DNA of 64,000 nt from Acanthosepion pharaonis (GCA_903632075.3 CAHIKZ030005198.1:879001-943000); one strand, 5' to 3'; positions 19,700-29,865 are shown, counted from the stretch's first letter. A program made the numbers and translations. The notes: generated by a model not told the origin, from the letters alone.

Positions 19700-19995
19700 G
19701 GAATTTTTTTTTAATCATTTCATCCAAAGCAAGGCAAGAGAGTCACTCAAAAAAAAAAAAAAAATCTTGGTACTTTGATTGCATAAATTTAAGTCTACTA
19801 CTAGATTAGCTACTAGGTCTCCTAATAGGCAGGAGGGTTACTGAGTGTGAAAGAATATAAGAAAAACATCGTCAAGGAGTGAGAACAATAAAAGAACAGA
19901 ATTTAAGAGGACAGAAGATAACAATGAAAATTGCATTTAAATTTTTGAAGATCAAAGTTGACTTGAAAGCAAGAAGCTGGAAGAAAGTTCAACAA
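19700..19995. pseudogene. LINE family C pieces, rearranged
   Basis: Three segments in mixed orientation: a minus-strand 3' tail (about 19705-19740, CATTTCATCCAAAGCAAGGC) with poly-A; a plus-strand HKFK..TTRLATRSP piece (19770-19830); and a minus-strand segment covering the region between ORF end and tail (19830-19995). Inversion after insertion is the simplest account. Confidence 0.65.
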
Positions 19996-20100
19996 GACTT
20001 GTATCATGAGACCATTATTATAAAAAATTCTTACAATCTAAAAATATTTTCTAGTTTTAAATGACCTGTAAAGGGTTGATAAGCTGTAAAAAAGGAACCA
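19996..20100 (+). mobile_element. SINE 3' part with shared tail
   Basis: ACTTGTATCA..ATTATTAT, an A-run and AGTTTTAAATGACCTGTAAA..GGTTGATAAGCTGT. It corresponds to the last ~100 bp of the 16-kb SINEs and is followed by duplication unit J as there. Confidence 0.8.
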
Positions 20101-20557
20101 ATCAATCAAATATAAAGAGATAAATATTAATCAAATCTCTCAATTTGTAAGTGTTATGGTCCAGGTTAGGACCAAGGAAGAACAACACGAACACAAGAGT
20201 AGAAATAACGAAGGTATATTACACAAAATAATAATACAAGATGTGGAAGGTGTTAATATGACTGTCAGTCTGATTTGGAGTGAACTACTATCGGCTCAAC
20301 TCGATTTGTCCCTCTCTCTTGAGAGGCATAGTATACATGGTGTTAGGAAGAGTTCATTCTGTAGTTATAGGTAAGGGCCCATGAGAGTAAGATGCAAATC
20401 GAGAAAAAAAAAGAAACAAAAAGTTCAATACTGTAAAAATAGAATTAAAAGAATCTGATGATTTTGATTTAAAAAAGAGGTACAAGTGATATTAAATTCA
20501 GCAAGATAACTAAATAGGTATTTCTTATACATAGTATGAGTAACATGTTAGATAAGT

Positions 20558-20570
<13 letters not shown>
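20101..20570. repeat. Local duplication unit J, copy 2 (split by an insertion)
   Basis: Matches 16396-16620 on both sides of the insertion at 20152-20386. It ends in (GA)n at about 20562-20590. Confidence 0.8.
20152..20386. mobile_element. 235-bp insertion with 5-bp target duplication (solo-LTR-like?)
   Basis: GTAAG flanks it at 20147-20151 and 20387-20391, and the paralogue at 16.4 kb has one copy. It begins TGTTATGGTCCAGG; a 5-bp duplication and TG start are usual for LTR retroelements, but it ends ATGAGA rather than CA and no second copy is in the window. Class is unproven. Confidence 0.5.

Positions 20571-20590
<20 letters not shown>
20562..20590. repeat. (GA)n microsatellite
   Basis: About 13 GA units; a shorter GA run ends the third duplication copy near 20884. 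Confidence 0.9.
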
Positions 20591-20594
20591 TTAA

Positions 20595-20760
20595 AAACTC
20601 GTGCAGTCAAGGTACCACTGAGAGCTTATTAGAACAACTGCCATGAAAATATTTATAAGGAAGACAGAAAAGTGAATGAAGTTGAGATGCCAGGTCAAGA
20701 CTGAGAACATTATAAACCGTTCTTAGGATTTTGTCGAGAATCTCAAGATATATAGCAGGA
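20595..20760 (-). pseudogene. LINE family C fragment
   Basis: Minus strand: ILDKILRTVYNVLS, LASQLHSLF, PYKYFHGSCSNKLSVVP. Matches 19410-19590. The frame continues by chance into neighbouring non-LINE sequence. Confidence 0.8.
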
Positions 20761-20895
20761 AAAAAGTTCAATACTGTAAAAGTAAATAGAATTAGAATAA
20801 TCTCTGATGATTTTGATTTAAAAAAGGCAATAACATAACTAAATAGGTATTTCTCATACATAGTATGGGCAACGTGTTATATAAGAGAGAGAGAT
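20761..20895. repeat. Local duplication unit J, copy 3
   Basis: AAAGTTCAATACTGTAAAAG, CTCTGATGATTTTGATTTAA and ATAGTATGGGCAACGTGTTA match copies 1 and 2. Confidence 0.75.
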
Positions 20896-21639
20896 TAGAA
20901 GCTCAAGTTTTATAGAAACATTGATTTTATCTTATGCTTTCAACAAAATTTGATAAGATTAAGCAAAGTAAAATATGTATGTAAATTTATCAGGTGCTCT
21001 TGAAAGCTTTGAATGTATCGAATATCTTTTGAAATGCATACAATTTCAAAGTAAATAAATAAATGTAGGATGATGATGTTATTCAATTCCATCTCTGAGT
21101 AGAACGAAGTGGCAGTGACTTTTCCTTTGGGAAAAGATTAGAAATTTCCCTTACATCTGGCACTGAAGGGAAAAGGGTCCCAAAATATATGTTCAAAATG
21201 ATTTTAAGACAGGAAGTGGCTACTGGTTGGGGTAGGGATAACATGTTCTCTAGCTTTGTGCTCTTAGAGCTTTAGTTATAGCTTACTAATTATACGTTCC
21301 CTTCCACCATTTTATTTTATATTTTTTTTTTTAACATTCTCCCACACTGATTATAATACCAAACTAAACGTGATAAAAAGTCAAAATGTGTTTCACAATT
21401 GCTCTGAGTGAAGGAGGCAAAAGTCACAAAATATTACTTTTAAGAGGAAAACACTTTTGGAAAGCCAAGTCTTGGCAATTAAATGAATCAAACCAATGAA
21501 AGTGCTAGACAGGCTTGTCTTTTATTTATTCCATTCATTACAAACGTAGTTTTTAAGAATGATTTTTACATTATGAAAACACTGAATGTAAATTAGCATT
21601 AATGGTAGAGGTTATAAAAGTTTATTTATTGCTATCTCT
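20896..21639. other. No recognised gene
   Basis: Unidentified sequence of moderate complexity, no conserved frame. Confidence 0.45.
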
Positions 21640-22185
21640 GTCCCATTAATAGTCGCTATGAAATGCGTAAGCAAATATAATAACTATTATGGGATAGAAT
21701 TATTTTTAAATGCTGTGTTCCATAATGACTATTACATTTTAGTGTATGAAATGTTTATGCAGATGTAACAACGTTTATGGGATAGAGCAAAAAAAAAAAA
21801 AAAGAAAAAAAAAAAGAAGTCCCATAATGGTTGCTAATGTATGAAATGTGTATGCAAATGTAACATTTATGGGACAGAATAAAAAATGCTGTGTCCCATA
21901 ATGATTGTTACATTTATTTAGTGTATTGAAATGTCTATGTAAATGTAACAACTATTATGGGACAGTGAAAGAAATGTTCCATTAAGAATTGTTATATTTA
22001 GTACAGTGTAACCCGGATATAACAGACCCGGAAATAAGAGAGATTTTCTCTGGTCCCAAATTAGAGCCTGTGAATGTAGACCAAACCCGGATATAAGAGA
22101 CTTCTTCTCCGGTCCCGACAACTCTCTTATATCCGGGTTACACTGTAGTGTATAAAACGTGTATGCAAATGTAACCAAGAGATTC
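21640..22185. repeat. Tandem array of ~75-105-bp palindromic units
   Basis: Five diverged units. Each starts GTCCCATAATGATTGTTACA and ends with the near reverse complement TGTAACAACTATTATGGGAC, so each unit is itself a foldback. Starts are at about 21640, 21713, 21818, 21889 and 21974. The fifth carries a MITE. Unit lengths vary by A-runs and small deletions. Confidence 0.8.
22004..22145. mobile_element. Tigger/pogo-like MITE within the tandem array
   Basis: 142 bp with perfect terminal inverted repeats CAGTGTAACCCGGATATAA and TTATATCCGGGTTACACTG and TA on both sides (22002-22003; 22146-22147). The other array units show the uninterrupted site with one TA. An internal CCGGATATAA block is repeated. 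No coding capacity. Confidence 0.88.
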
Positions 22186-22261
22186 TGTAATAATTTCGAA
22201 GTTTGCCGTTTGGTGTTTATTAATAACGGAAGAAAGACAACAAAGAAAACGATACGAACTT

Positions 22262-22354
22262 ACAAAAAAAGAAAAGAAGAAAAGAGAAGAAAAAAAAAAG
22301 AAAAAAAGAAGGAAAAAAAGAAAAAAAAAAAAAAGAAAAAAAGAAGGAAAAAAG

Positions 22355-22386
<32 letters not shown>

Positions 22387-22556
22387 AAAAAAAAAAAATA
22401 AAAAAGAAGAAAAAAAGAAAAAAGAAGAAAAAAAGAAAAAAGAAGAAAAAAGAAAAAAGAAGAAAAAAAGAAAAAAGAAGAAAAAAAGAAGAAAAAAAGA
22501 AAAAAGAAGAAAAAAAGAAAAAAAGAAGAAAAAAAGAAAAAAAGAAGCAAAAAAGA
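22262..22556 (+). repeat. 295-bp polypurine tract
   Basis: Almost pure A/G (AAAAAAGAAG-type units) on the plus strand. Long frames on either strand are poly-Lys or poly-Phe/Ser products of the repeat. Such homopurine tracts can form triplex DNA. Confidence 0.95.
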
Positions 22557-22559
22557 AGA

Positions 22560-23305
22560 TAAAAACGATGGGAGATAGTCGCCCAGAACCTTAAAGTGAT
22601 CACATGATTTATTTTTCTTTTCTTCAATAATAAATGAGATTGTTTTGGAGAGTAACCGTCTGTCCGTAGATATTATTGTGATTGATTGCTAAAAAGAATT
22701 ACCTGCAGAGCCTCTTAGCAATTTTTTTTTTTTTTAAAAAAACAATGTAAAATTTAAAAAGTAAATCAGAAGCCGGATTATTAAAATAAAACTTTTCTGT
22801 TTGCCTTAAGAGAGAAAGTTTTGGTGGTGGGCAGGCAGTTCAGTTAGAAAACTTTCCCCCACCACTATTTCAGAGTGGCTTTATTCCTTCTCCTCGTAAA
22901 AGTAGCAGTAGCCAACAGCAAATTGTTAATTCAGCTGTCCAAGTCAGATTATTGTCTAATGGTGTAAGTCACCAGGGGCACACAAAGAGAACGGGGTAGG
23001 AATTCTAAAATCCTCCCTCATACTGTCTCGGTGTAAATGATAAAAGAGGGTTATGGTTAGGTCAAATACATTTTGATCACTCAGAAATGGATTTCTTTTT
23101 GGATTTCTTTATCTCGTTTGAACCAGAAAGGCTTTTTTTTTTTTTTTATGTACTCGACATTTTAGCAGAAATAACAACTGACACTGATGCTTTCATAATC
23201 CTTTGTCAGACTTTAAATAATACAAAATGTCTTATCGTGAAAGAGTGCTCAACGAAAATAAATGGGTCAAAGTCTTCATTTTAATTTTCTATGTGAAGTA
23301 CCGTG
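22560..23305. other. No recognised gene
   Basis: Mostly unique-looking sequence, with slightly higher GC at 22810-23010. No supported frame. Confidence 0.45.
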
Positions 23306-23309
23306 TCTC

Positions 23310-23700
23310 TTCAGCAAGTTGGCTTTCCACAACTTCCTATCCTTTGTAGCTTTAGAACATTTGCCTTTTTACTATCCCAATCATCCCTGTTCTGTCATCC
23401 ATGTACACAAGCTCGTTAGTTAAGTTGATCATGGCTCTCCACTACTTCCTATAATTTATATCTCTTTGCCTTTTTATCAATCCCATTCCCACTGTTATCT
23501 GTTCACACATGCTCATTAGGCAAGTTGATAATGGCTCTCCACTACTTCCTATCCTTTGTAGCTCTTAGCAATATCTGTCTTTTTATGATCATACACATCC
23601 TTGTTCTGCCATCCATTTACACAACTCGCCTGTTCAGCTATTTGCTGTTTCCCTCTGCATTTTTTGCTTTCAATATATCCTCTACTGTGTCAAATTTTCT
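23310..23700 (-). pseudogene. LINE family B 3' end, three tandem copies
   Basis: The terminal segment (reverse of CTCCACTACTTCCTATCCTT, coding for the ATKDRK-WRAMI region, plus the KWMAEQ region) occurs at about 23315-23420, 23430-23530 and 23533-23700. The leftmost is degraded. The last extends furthest 5'. They share one orientation with a ~105-115-bp period. Confidence 0.75.
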
Positions 23701-23714
23701 ACCTACACTTTTTT

Positions 23715-23776
23715 TTTTTTTTTTACAGTGAGGTTAACTCTGTCCAGAGCTCAATAGCCACTCGAGGTAGATGTAA
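23715..23776 (-). mobile_element. LINE family A 3' terminus
   Basis: Poly-T then ACAGTGAGGTTAACTCTG and GCCACTCGAGGTAGATG, the reverse complement of the family A 3' UTR end. Only about 60 bp remain. Confidence 0.7.
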
Positions 23777-23777
23777 G

Positions 23778-23985
23778 AGGCAGCACCCCAAGCAAGGAAA
23801 TAATGCTACCAAGATGCAAGAACCCACTGAACGTGAAAGAAGGAAAAGACTTTAGGAGGAACCAGAAACCCAATCTGGAACAGGAAACAAGGGATAAACC
23901 TTTACTCCTGTTCAAAAGACCAGGGAAGAATGTGAACCTGACAATAGGCAAGCCTATCTACTCTTGCAGTAAGGAGTATTGTATA
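23778..23985 (-). mobile_element. Family N repeat
   Basis: CCAAGCAAGGAAATAATGCT, CAAGGGATAAACCT and AAAAGACCAGGGAAGA are the reverse of the copy at 11.7 kb. Open frames over it recur with other copies but show no domain. Confidence 0.7.
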
Positions 23986-24694
23986 CCTAGCTACTGTAGC
24001 AAAGACATATCCAAGAAGAGTCACTTTTTTGGTGCTTGACAATGTCATCACTTATGTCCCAGAATTTCCAACTGTTTCTGATTCTAAATATGTCTAGGCT
24101 TCCATTTTCCTTTAAAACCTTTTTCGCTCTTCATACGCCTCATCCATGGTATTGTGAAACCAGGCCGATCATCATCGGGTTCTTACCCACTTTGAAAATC
24201 ATTTATCGCTACACCTGTGAAAATTACTTTTTTTTTTTTGTGTGTGCAAATTCTTAATCACGGCCTTCTTGTTTAAACTCACCTTTCTAGTCAAAAGACT
24301 AGCGACAAGCCCGTGTGAAAATAAACAAGTAAAAACTAAACTAGACATGTTCATCTCAAAGGTGACTAGAAGAAACCCACATTGGTTGAAATGTTGAAAT
24401 TAAACAAATAAAAGATAAATTTAGTAATAAATAAATAATATTCAACGTTCAGAGATGAAGCACTGTCAATTGCATTAATGAAATTAAACGTACTGATATA
24501 AAAAAATGACAGAAATATTTAAATAGTTTGCATTGATTATATTTTATTTTTATGCATAAATAATTTAAAGACTTTTTCCATACAATCAACTCCATTGTTG
24601 TCCATAATGAAGGATTCTGCTTTTTAAAATCAGTAAAATTAAAAAAAGAAAGTTGGCATGAGACAAAATACTTTCTGATTGATTTGGGTTTTTT
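23986..24694. other. No recognised gene
   Basis: Mixed unique-looking sequence; no domain or known repeat recognised. Confidence 0.45.
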
Positions 24695-25058
24695 TTTTAC
24701 AGCTTATCAACCTTTTGTAGGTTATTAAAACCAGGAATTTTTTTTGAGAGTGTAAAATTTTTTTTTTTTGGGGGGGGGTATAATAATGATTTACAAATCC
24801 TATTAATTAACCCATGGCTGGAGGGAGAAGAGGTGGATTCATACCCTCTCCAAGGGTATTTGTGTGTAAGTGAATGAAATTGGAACACGGCTCTCTGACA
24901 TCCAAATCCGAGCCTTATTCATTACATCTCCACATATCCAAGCTTACAGCACCTGGTATTCCCAAGTGGTCACCCACCTAGGTACTGACCAGACTTGACA
25001 TTGCTTAACTTCAGTGGTCATATGAGAACTGGTGTATCAATTTGATTTGGCCATAAGC
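24695..25058 (-). mobile_element. 5S rRNA-tRNA chimeric SINE
   Basis: Read on the minus strand: a 119-nt 5S rRNA-like head (25058-24940), directly followed by a tRNA-like unit (GGATATGTGGAGATGTAATG; B box GTGTTCCAATTTC), the conserved SINE body (CACCTCTTCTCCCTCCAGCC, GGGTTAATTAATAGGA), a C-run/A-run, and the shared 3' tail GGTTTTAATAACCTACAAAA..GGTTGATAAGCTGT. A second copy at 30.9-31.3 kb has the same 5S/tRNA junction. Two pol III promoter types in tandem are implied. 5S-derived SINEs and 5S-tRNA dimers are known in other animals. Confidence 0.88.
24940..25058 (-). pseudogene. 5S rRNA-like sequence (SINE head)
   Basis: Minus strand GCTTATGGCC, CACCAGTTCTCATATGACCA, GAAGTTAAGCAATGTC, GGTCAGTACCTAGGTGGGTG and CTTGGGAATACCAGGTGCTG follow metazoan 5S rRNA over its full 119 nt. 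Changes that weaken helices and the fusion to a tRNA unit show it is a SINE component rather than a working 5S gene. Confidence 0.9.
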
Positions 25059-25999
25059 TCTTACTGAGATATTCCACTGTGATGGTAGCACTAAGCAGAT
25101 TCGTCAAAAATGCTGAGTAATGGATCCAGTTAATGGAAGACGAGATTGGGTTGCATGACTGATAAAACAATATAATTTTAATATATTTATGTTTATGATG
25201 AAACAGATTTTTAACTAATATTTCATCTTTTTTTTATATATTTCTGTTACATTTTATTGTCATTATTATGATTGTTACGTTAAGTAATTTTTTCTTTCTG
25301 ACTTGCTCTGCTTGATTAACGATTATTGAATGACGATCTGAGGTGTGTGTTGGTGGGGATAAACAATTGTAAATTTTGTAGGCTCTGCACATCAAAAGAT
25401 GGCAATCTAATACATATTAATCTTAGAGTGCATGTATTAAAATGTCCTTAAACCTTCAGGTTATTTCAGTTACATGACGCTAAAATATCTTCCACTATCA
25501 TAGCATGTAAAAGCCATGTCCATTTCAAACTCAGTCCAGTTAACAACATTCACGTTCTATTGGCAATCTCTCTTTGAAAATGACCAATGATGGTCAAATG
25601 CACTCCAAAGATTGCACACAATTCTGGCCAGTTCCTTTTTTTTTTTTATAAGTTTTCACTTGTCACCAAACAATTTATTCAACACTAGGAGAAACTTATC
25701 AAAATGTTCATTGTCCATTCTATTTAAAACATGTTTAAATGAAATTGTATTGGTAAAAACATCTTGGTAATAGGTTTTACGTCCTTATCTATTTAAAAAA
25801 ATATCTTTATCCCATAAACCTGACCACAGTAACTGACACTATTTGGTAGCCAGTTCAATTTTGTTTGTATGATTAATCATTTAAACTTTGCTGACAATCT
25901 CTGCTTTGCTGAACAGTAGAATAAACTAATTAAATGGTCGGGTGAACGAGAGAGTCATACACATGAATCTTCTGTTTTAACACGTATACTGACGTACAT
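25059..25999. other. No recognised gene
   Basis: AT-rich; no supported frame or repeat identified. Confidence 0.45.
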
Positions 26000-26480
26000 C
26001 TTTTTTTATAGTAAGGCTTGGAGGCCACTCAAGGTAGAGGGTTATTACATTTAACATCATAAAAGACACATGATCATATTTAGATGTACTTCATATTTAA
26101 GCTGGACATATTTTTGTCTTGCAGTGAGGTTCACCCTGTATAAGGCCGGGGGGGGGGTCACTTGAGGTACAGGGTTACATTAAGGGGTAGTTTATACGGA
26201 TAGCGGAGGAGATAATGGTTAACTATAAACAGGTTAATATTATAGTAATCAGGGAAATATCCTCTTGGGAGTCTGTTCCACAGAGCAGTGGTTGATGGGA
26301 AGAAGCTGTTTGAATGGAACTTACTTCTCACCGATAGAATGTGGGTGGTTTGCTACACTGTAAGTGGCATGGCGAGTACAAACCGTAAAGGTTAGGTGTT
26401 GCAGAACTCAAGAATGTAGTTTGTCTGAGAACTTTTCATGGAAATAGTGATAGAGCCTGTGAGAAAGAGTTTGGAAAGTG
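26000..26480 (-). pseudogene. LINE family A 3' end with duplicated 3' UTR
   Basis: The 3' UTR end (GCCACTCAAGGTAGAGGGTT) and its preceding ~115 bp occur twice (about 26025-26140 and 26141-26185 onward), as in the plus-strand copy at 28.9-29.1 kb. Upstream, the minus strand encodes degraded NLYGLYSPCHLQ and SSIQTASSHQPLL blocks shared (in another frame) with other family A copies. A G-run of about 10 lies at 26147. Confidence 0.75.
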
Positions 26481-27049
26481 GAAAATAATTTTTAGATTTA
26501 TTTTATTGAAATCGAAAAGTATTTTTTTCTGTTTTCAAGCAATTTTAATTATGGCATTATAAAATTAGTTTTCTAATGAAATATTTAAATTATTTTGTCA
26601 TTTTACAATACAGAAAGAAATTATATCAATTGCTTGCCACAAATCTGAAAATAAAAATTAAATATTACTGTTTTCATTTTATCCTAATTAAATTATACTG
26701 CAGTTTTATATAAGAATCAGTCTTTGAAAAACAGAAATTTTACCACATAGAATCTATTTCAAATGATTTGTCTCTTAATACAAGTATCAATGTATAGTTC
26801 ATTTAATCTTGTCTTTCATTGAGTTTAACTGATATCTTTTTACTTCAGTTCATCTTTCATTTCTCGTTTTTCTAATATGGCTTCCAAGCCAAAGTTCATC
26901 TTTTGATAATTCTTTTCTTAAAGGCCGGCATCGTTTTATTTTTACCTCAATCAATTTGCTAATCAAAGGTAAGTGAGGCTGCTTTAAACAATAATCAATA
27001 ACTCTGTAGCCTGAATTCTGATATAGAAATTTTTGGTGAATAATACTGT
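26481..27049. other. No recognised gene
   Basis: AT-rich; nothing identified. Confidence 0.45.
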
Positions 27050-27515
27050 GGGCGTGATATTAAGAAACAGGGAATTTTCATTAGAAACAAAGAAAACAGT
27101 ACTGAAATGTAATGTAATATCAGTCCTCCTATATGACAGTGAAGCTCACAGATGAAGAAGAAACTTGAAGCAACAGAAATGTAGTTCTACAGGAGGATGC
27201 TGAGAATATTGTAAACTGAACATGTGAACGACGACAAAACTTTAGAGAAAATGGAAACAAAAGAACACCTATACTTAACACCAAAAAGAAAAAGTTGAAT
27301 TTTCTAGGGCACAATAAGGAAAGAGGGCTTGGAAAATTTCATACTCACAGGACAGATTGAAGGCGAGAGGGACAGAGGAAAACAACACAGAACATACATC
27401 GTGATCATGAGTAATGGATGATAGAGGAGAAATAACAAAGACAAAATTTATTAAAAACTAAAAAGGACAGGGAATTCAATTGTAGAGAGACATAATTGAC
27501 AACGTCCTGACAACG
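27050..27515 (+). pseudogene. LINE family B, post-RT region (relic)
   Basis: Plus-strand pieces in several frames: VLQEDAENIVN (from YRRMLRIxWT), NFRENGNKRTP, KKLNFLGH, KERGLGKFHTHRT. It ends with degraded ATKDRK and GACAACGTCCTGACAACG. About ten frameshifts and stops, older than the 15-kb copy. Confidence 0.75.
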
Positions 27516-28184
27516 TATCAATGAGATTCTGAACTATTAAGAATACAAAGAAAGAGACTATATTAAAAAAATAAACATTTGTTGTATAATTTTTTCTTGT
27601 AACTATTTACAGTTTACATTGTTTCAGAAACTATTCATAGATTTAGACGCTGCAAGACCCGGAGAAGATTTTGAAATTTGACCAATTATAGGGGAATTTT
27701 GAGGCCATATGAAATAGGTATTAGAGCATATTCTAAAGCCAAAATTCAGCTCATGTGCTTATGATTCTACCATTAAAATGATCTCATTTTAATCACAAAC
27801 ACTTAAAAAAAAAAACATCGATTCTGTTGAAAAATTCACTCATTAAAAAAAGTTGCTTCAGGGGACCCTCTGGGATTAGAGGCCTTGAAGTTTAAGCTTC
27901 ATTAGTTTCATAGTAGATTCACCACTGATTTCTGGTTCCACTGTCATGCTTAGAAATTATTTCCTTCTTAATTTCCACAGTAACTGATTTTTTTGCTTCT
28001 GTTGATCCATAGTTATGCTTCTTAGTAAAAAAAAAAATTTTAAAATAACTAAAAATGATATGATTAAACTAATTTTTTTTCTGAATATCGAGAACCAAAC
28101 TAGTGACATTCCATCATTGCCCATTGGACTCTGAACTACCACCAGTCACGCTGAATGGATGTCCCCTCAGGGAGGCTTTGTGAC
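27516..28184. other. No recognised gene
   Basis: No conserved frame or repeat recognised. Confidence 0.45.
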
Positions 28185-29100
28185 TTGACAGACTATTGGA
28201 TCTGAAACTCACACCTGACCTCAAGTGGAACTTGTATATACTATCTATTGCAAAATATGCAGGTAAAATGGTCAGTTCCCTGTACTGCTCCAGTAGGTAC
28301 CTGGTTATCCTCTACCTTTACAAGAGCCAGATCAGACCAAGAATGGAGGACTATTTGAGCAGCTATCACTTTCCAGTCTCGTTAGAGTTGAAAAGCATCT
28401 CCGAGTCCTTGTGGGTGGCAACCAATCTCTCACAGGCGGGATGTGGCAAGCCTCTCACTACTCTATCGTCACTTCCATGAGAAGTCATAACCTTCATGGC
28501 CAGGACCCTTCATGCCACTAGTAATTTTCTAAGCGTAGCTTAGATGTGGCACAAGGCAGAAAGTACTGGGCACCCAGTAAGGATCAAACTCACTACTCAG
28601 TCGTAAATGTTCTAGCGAGACAAGCTTGCTAACCATTACACCACCTTGAGGTGCCCACCCTTCATGCCACTAACACTGCAGCAAACCACTCATATTCTCT
28701 CCATATTCCAGCAGTGAGAAGTAAGTTCTATTCAAACAGCTTCTGCCCATGAACAACTGCTCTGTAGATGTTTCCCTGATCACTACAATCTTAACCTGTT
28801 CAAGTCTAGGGTTAACCGTTATCTTCCACTCCTATCTTCTTCTTTAAACTGCCTATTAAGGTAACCCTCTACCTCAAGTGGCCCCCGGGCCATGTACAGG
28901 GTGAACTTCACTGTGTGAAAAAAAGGCCAGCTGAAATAGGAATTACCTCTAAATATGACTGATTGACTCTTATGCTGTTAAATGCAATAACCCTCTAGCT
29001 CGAGTGGCTCTCGAGCCATGTACAAGATGAACCTTACTGTAAAAAATAGGAAGTGCATCTAAATATGATTGTGTCTTTTATGTCATTAAATGTAATAATT
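28185..29100 (+). pseudogene. LINE family A, C-terminal region and 3' UTR
   Basis: Open from about 28196: LKLTPDLKWNLYILSIAKYA, GKMVSSLYCSSRYL, LYLYKSQIRPRMEDYLSSYH (the region downstream of the RT palm in jockey/CR1-like LINEs). Then, in shifted frames, TFMARTLHAT, HSHSLHIPAVRSKFYSNSF, FPDHYNLNLFKSRVNRYLP. Then the 3' UTR signature CTCAAGTGGCCCCCGGGCCA..GGGTGAACTTCACTG. A 136-bp SINE interrupts it at 28521-28656. The 3' UTR segment is present twice (28862-28975 and 28976-29100). Confidence 0.88.
28521..28656 (-). mobile_element. Short tRNA-derived SINE with perfect 16-bp target duplication
   Basis: ACCCTTCATGCCACTA flanks it at 28505-28520 and 28657-28672. Minus strand begins GGGCACCTCAAGGTGGTGTA, has an A box (GGTGTAATGGTTAGC), a T-arm AGTGAG/TTTGATC/CTTACT with a B box, and ends in CTAAGCTACGCTTAGAAAAT. 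It is a third, shorter SINE type in the window. The perfect repeats suggest a fairly recent insertion. Confidence 0.88.
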
Positions 29101-29865
29101 AACAAACCAGGATTATATTGTATATGATAACTGTTTATCTTAAACTACTTATATAACTAAACATTCCTTACCTAAAATGGTTACAATCTCATTGTCATGT
29201 ATGCAGTTTTCACTAATGAGAAACATATGTGAATTTGTCTATATTAATTTCTACTACCCTTTTTCTTCTTAACTGTTTTTTTTTTTGGCTTGGAATATTG
29301 AGATTTATGCTTTAGTAAATTTTCTCATAAAATTTTTCCTTCAAGGATGCCGGATGCCTTATAGTAAAAAGTTTTTTTTTCTTTTTTTTTTTTTGCTAGA
29401 AACACTAAAACGACATACTTTTAATTGATTTCCTATTGAAAAAAATCTAAAAAATCCAAACTAGTCTTCAAGAAACCAAGGAATTTTCTAAACAGTTACT
29501 GTTCCTTTTTAAATCCCACAAAACTTCTATGTTAAATGCTGTCAAGAATGCGACCATTCTTTGAATAATTCCAAGATGACATTTTCAACTCACTTCTTCA
29601 TGATGATTCTCAATGTGATTGAAGTCAGGTTTAAATTCTTTGATTATTTTTTTTCTGTGTGTAGGTTGGAGAGATTTTTTCAACAAGTGTACCCAATCTG
29701 TCATCTTCATCAATGTATTAACCATCAAAGTCCACAATGAAATAAAGGAAAATATTTAGGTTTGTACACAGATAGTCTGATGAGCAAAATTGATACAAAA
29801 AGCATCAGGAAAACATGCATGATTCTCAATACCATTCATTTCTATGAAGAATAGTATTAACACAC
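29101..29865. other. No recognised gene
   Basis: AT-rich with homopolymer runs; nothing identified. Confidence 0.45.

Noticed and set aside
21640..22185. CRISPR-like array of repeats
   Set aside because: Eukaryotic context, units are contiguous palindromes without unique equal-length spacers.
22159..22627. Poly-Lys frame (plus) and poly-Phe/Ser frames (minus)
   Set aside because: Translation of the polypurine tract.
23803..24039. 78-codon basic frame
   Set aside because: Lies over a family N repeat in reverse; a similar frame at 61631-61837 shows that it follows the repeat, not a gene.
24940..25058. Functional 5S rRNA gene
   Set aside because: Fused to a tRNA-SINE, repeated with the same junction at 31.2 kb, and carries several changes; it is a SINE head.
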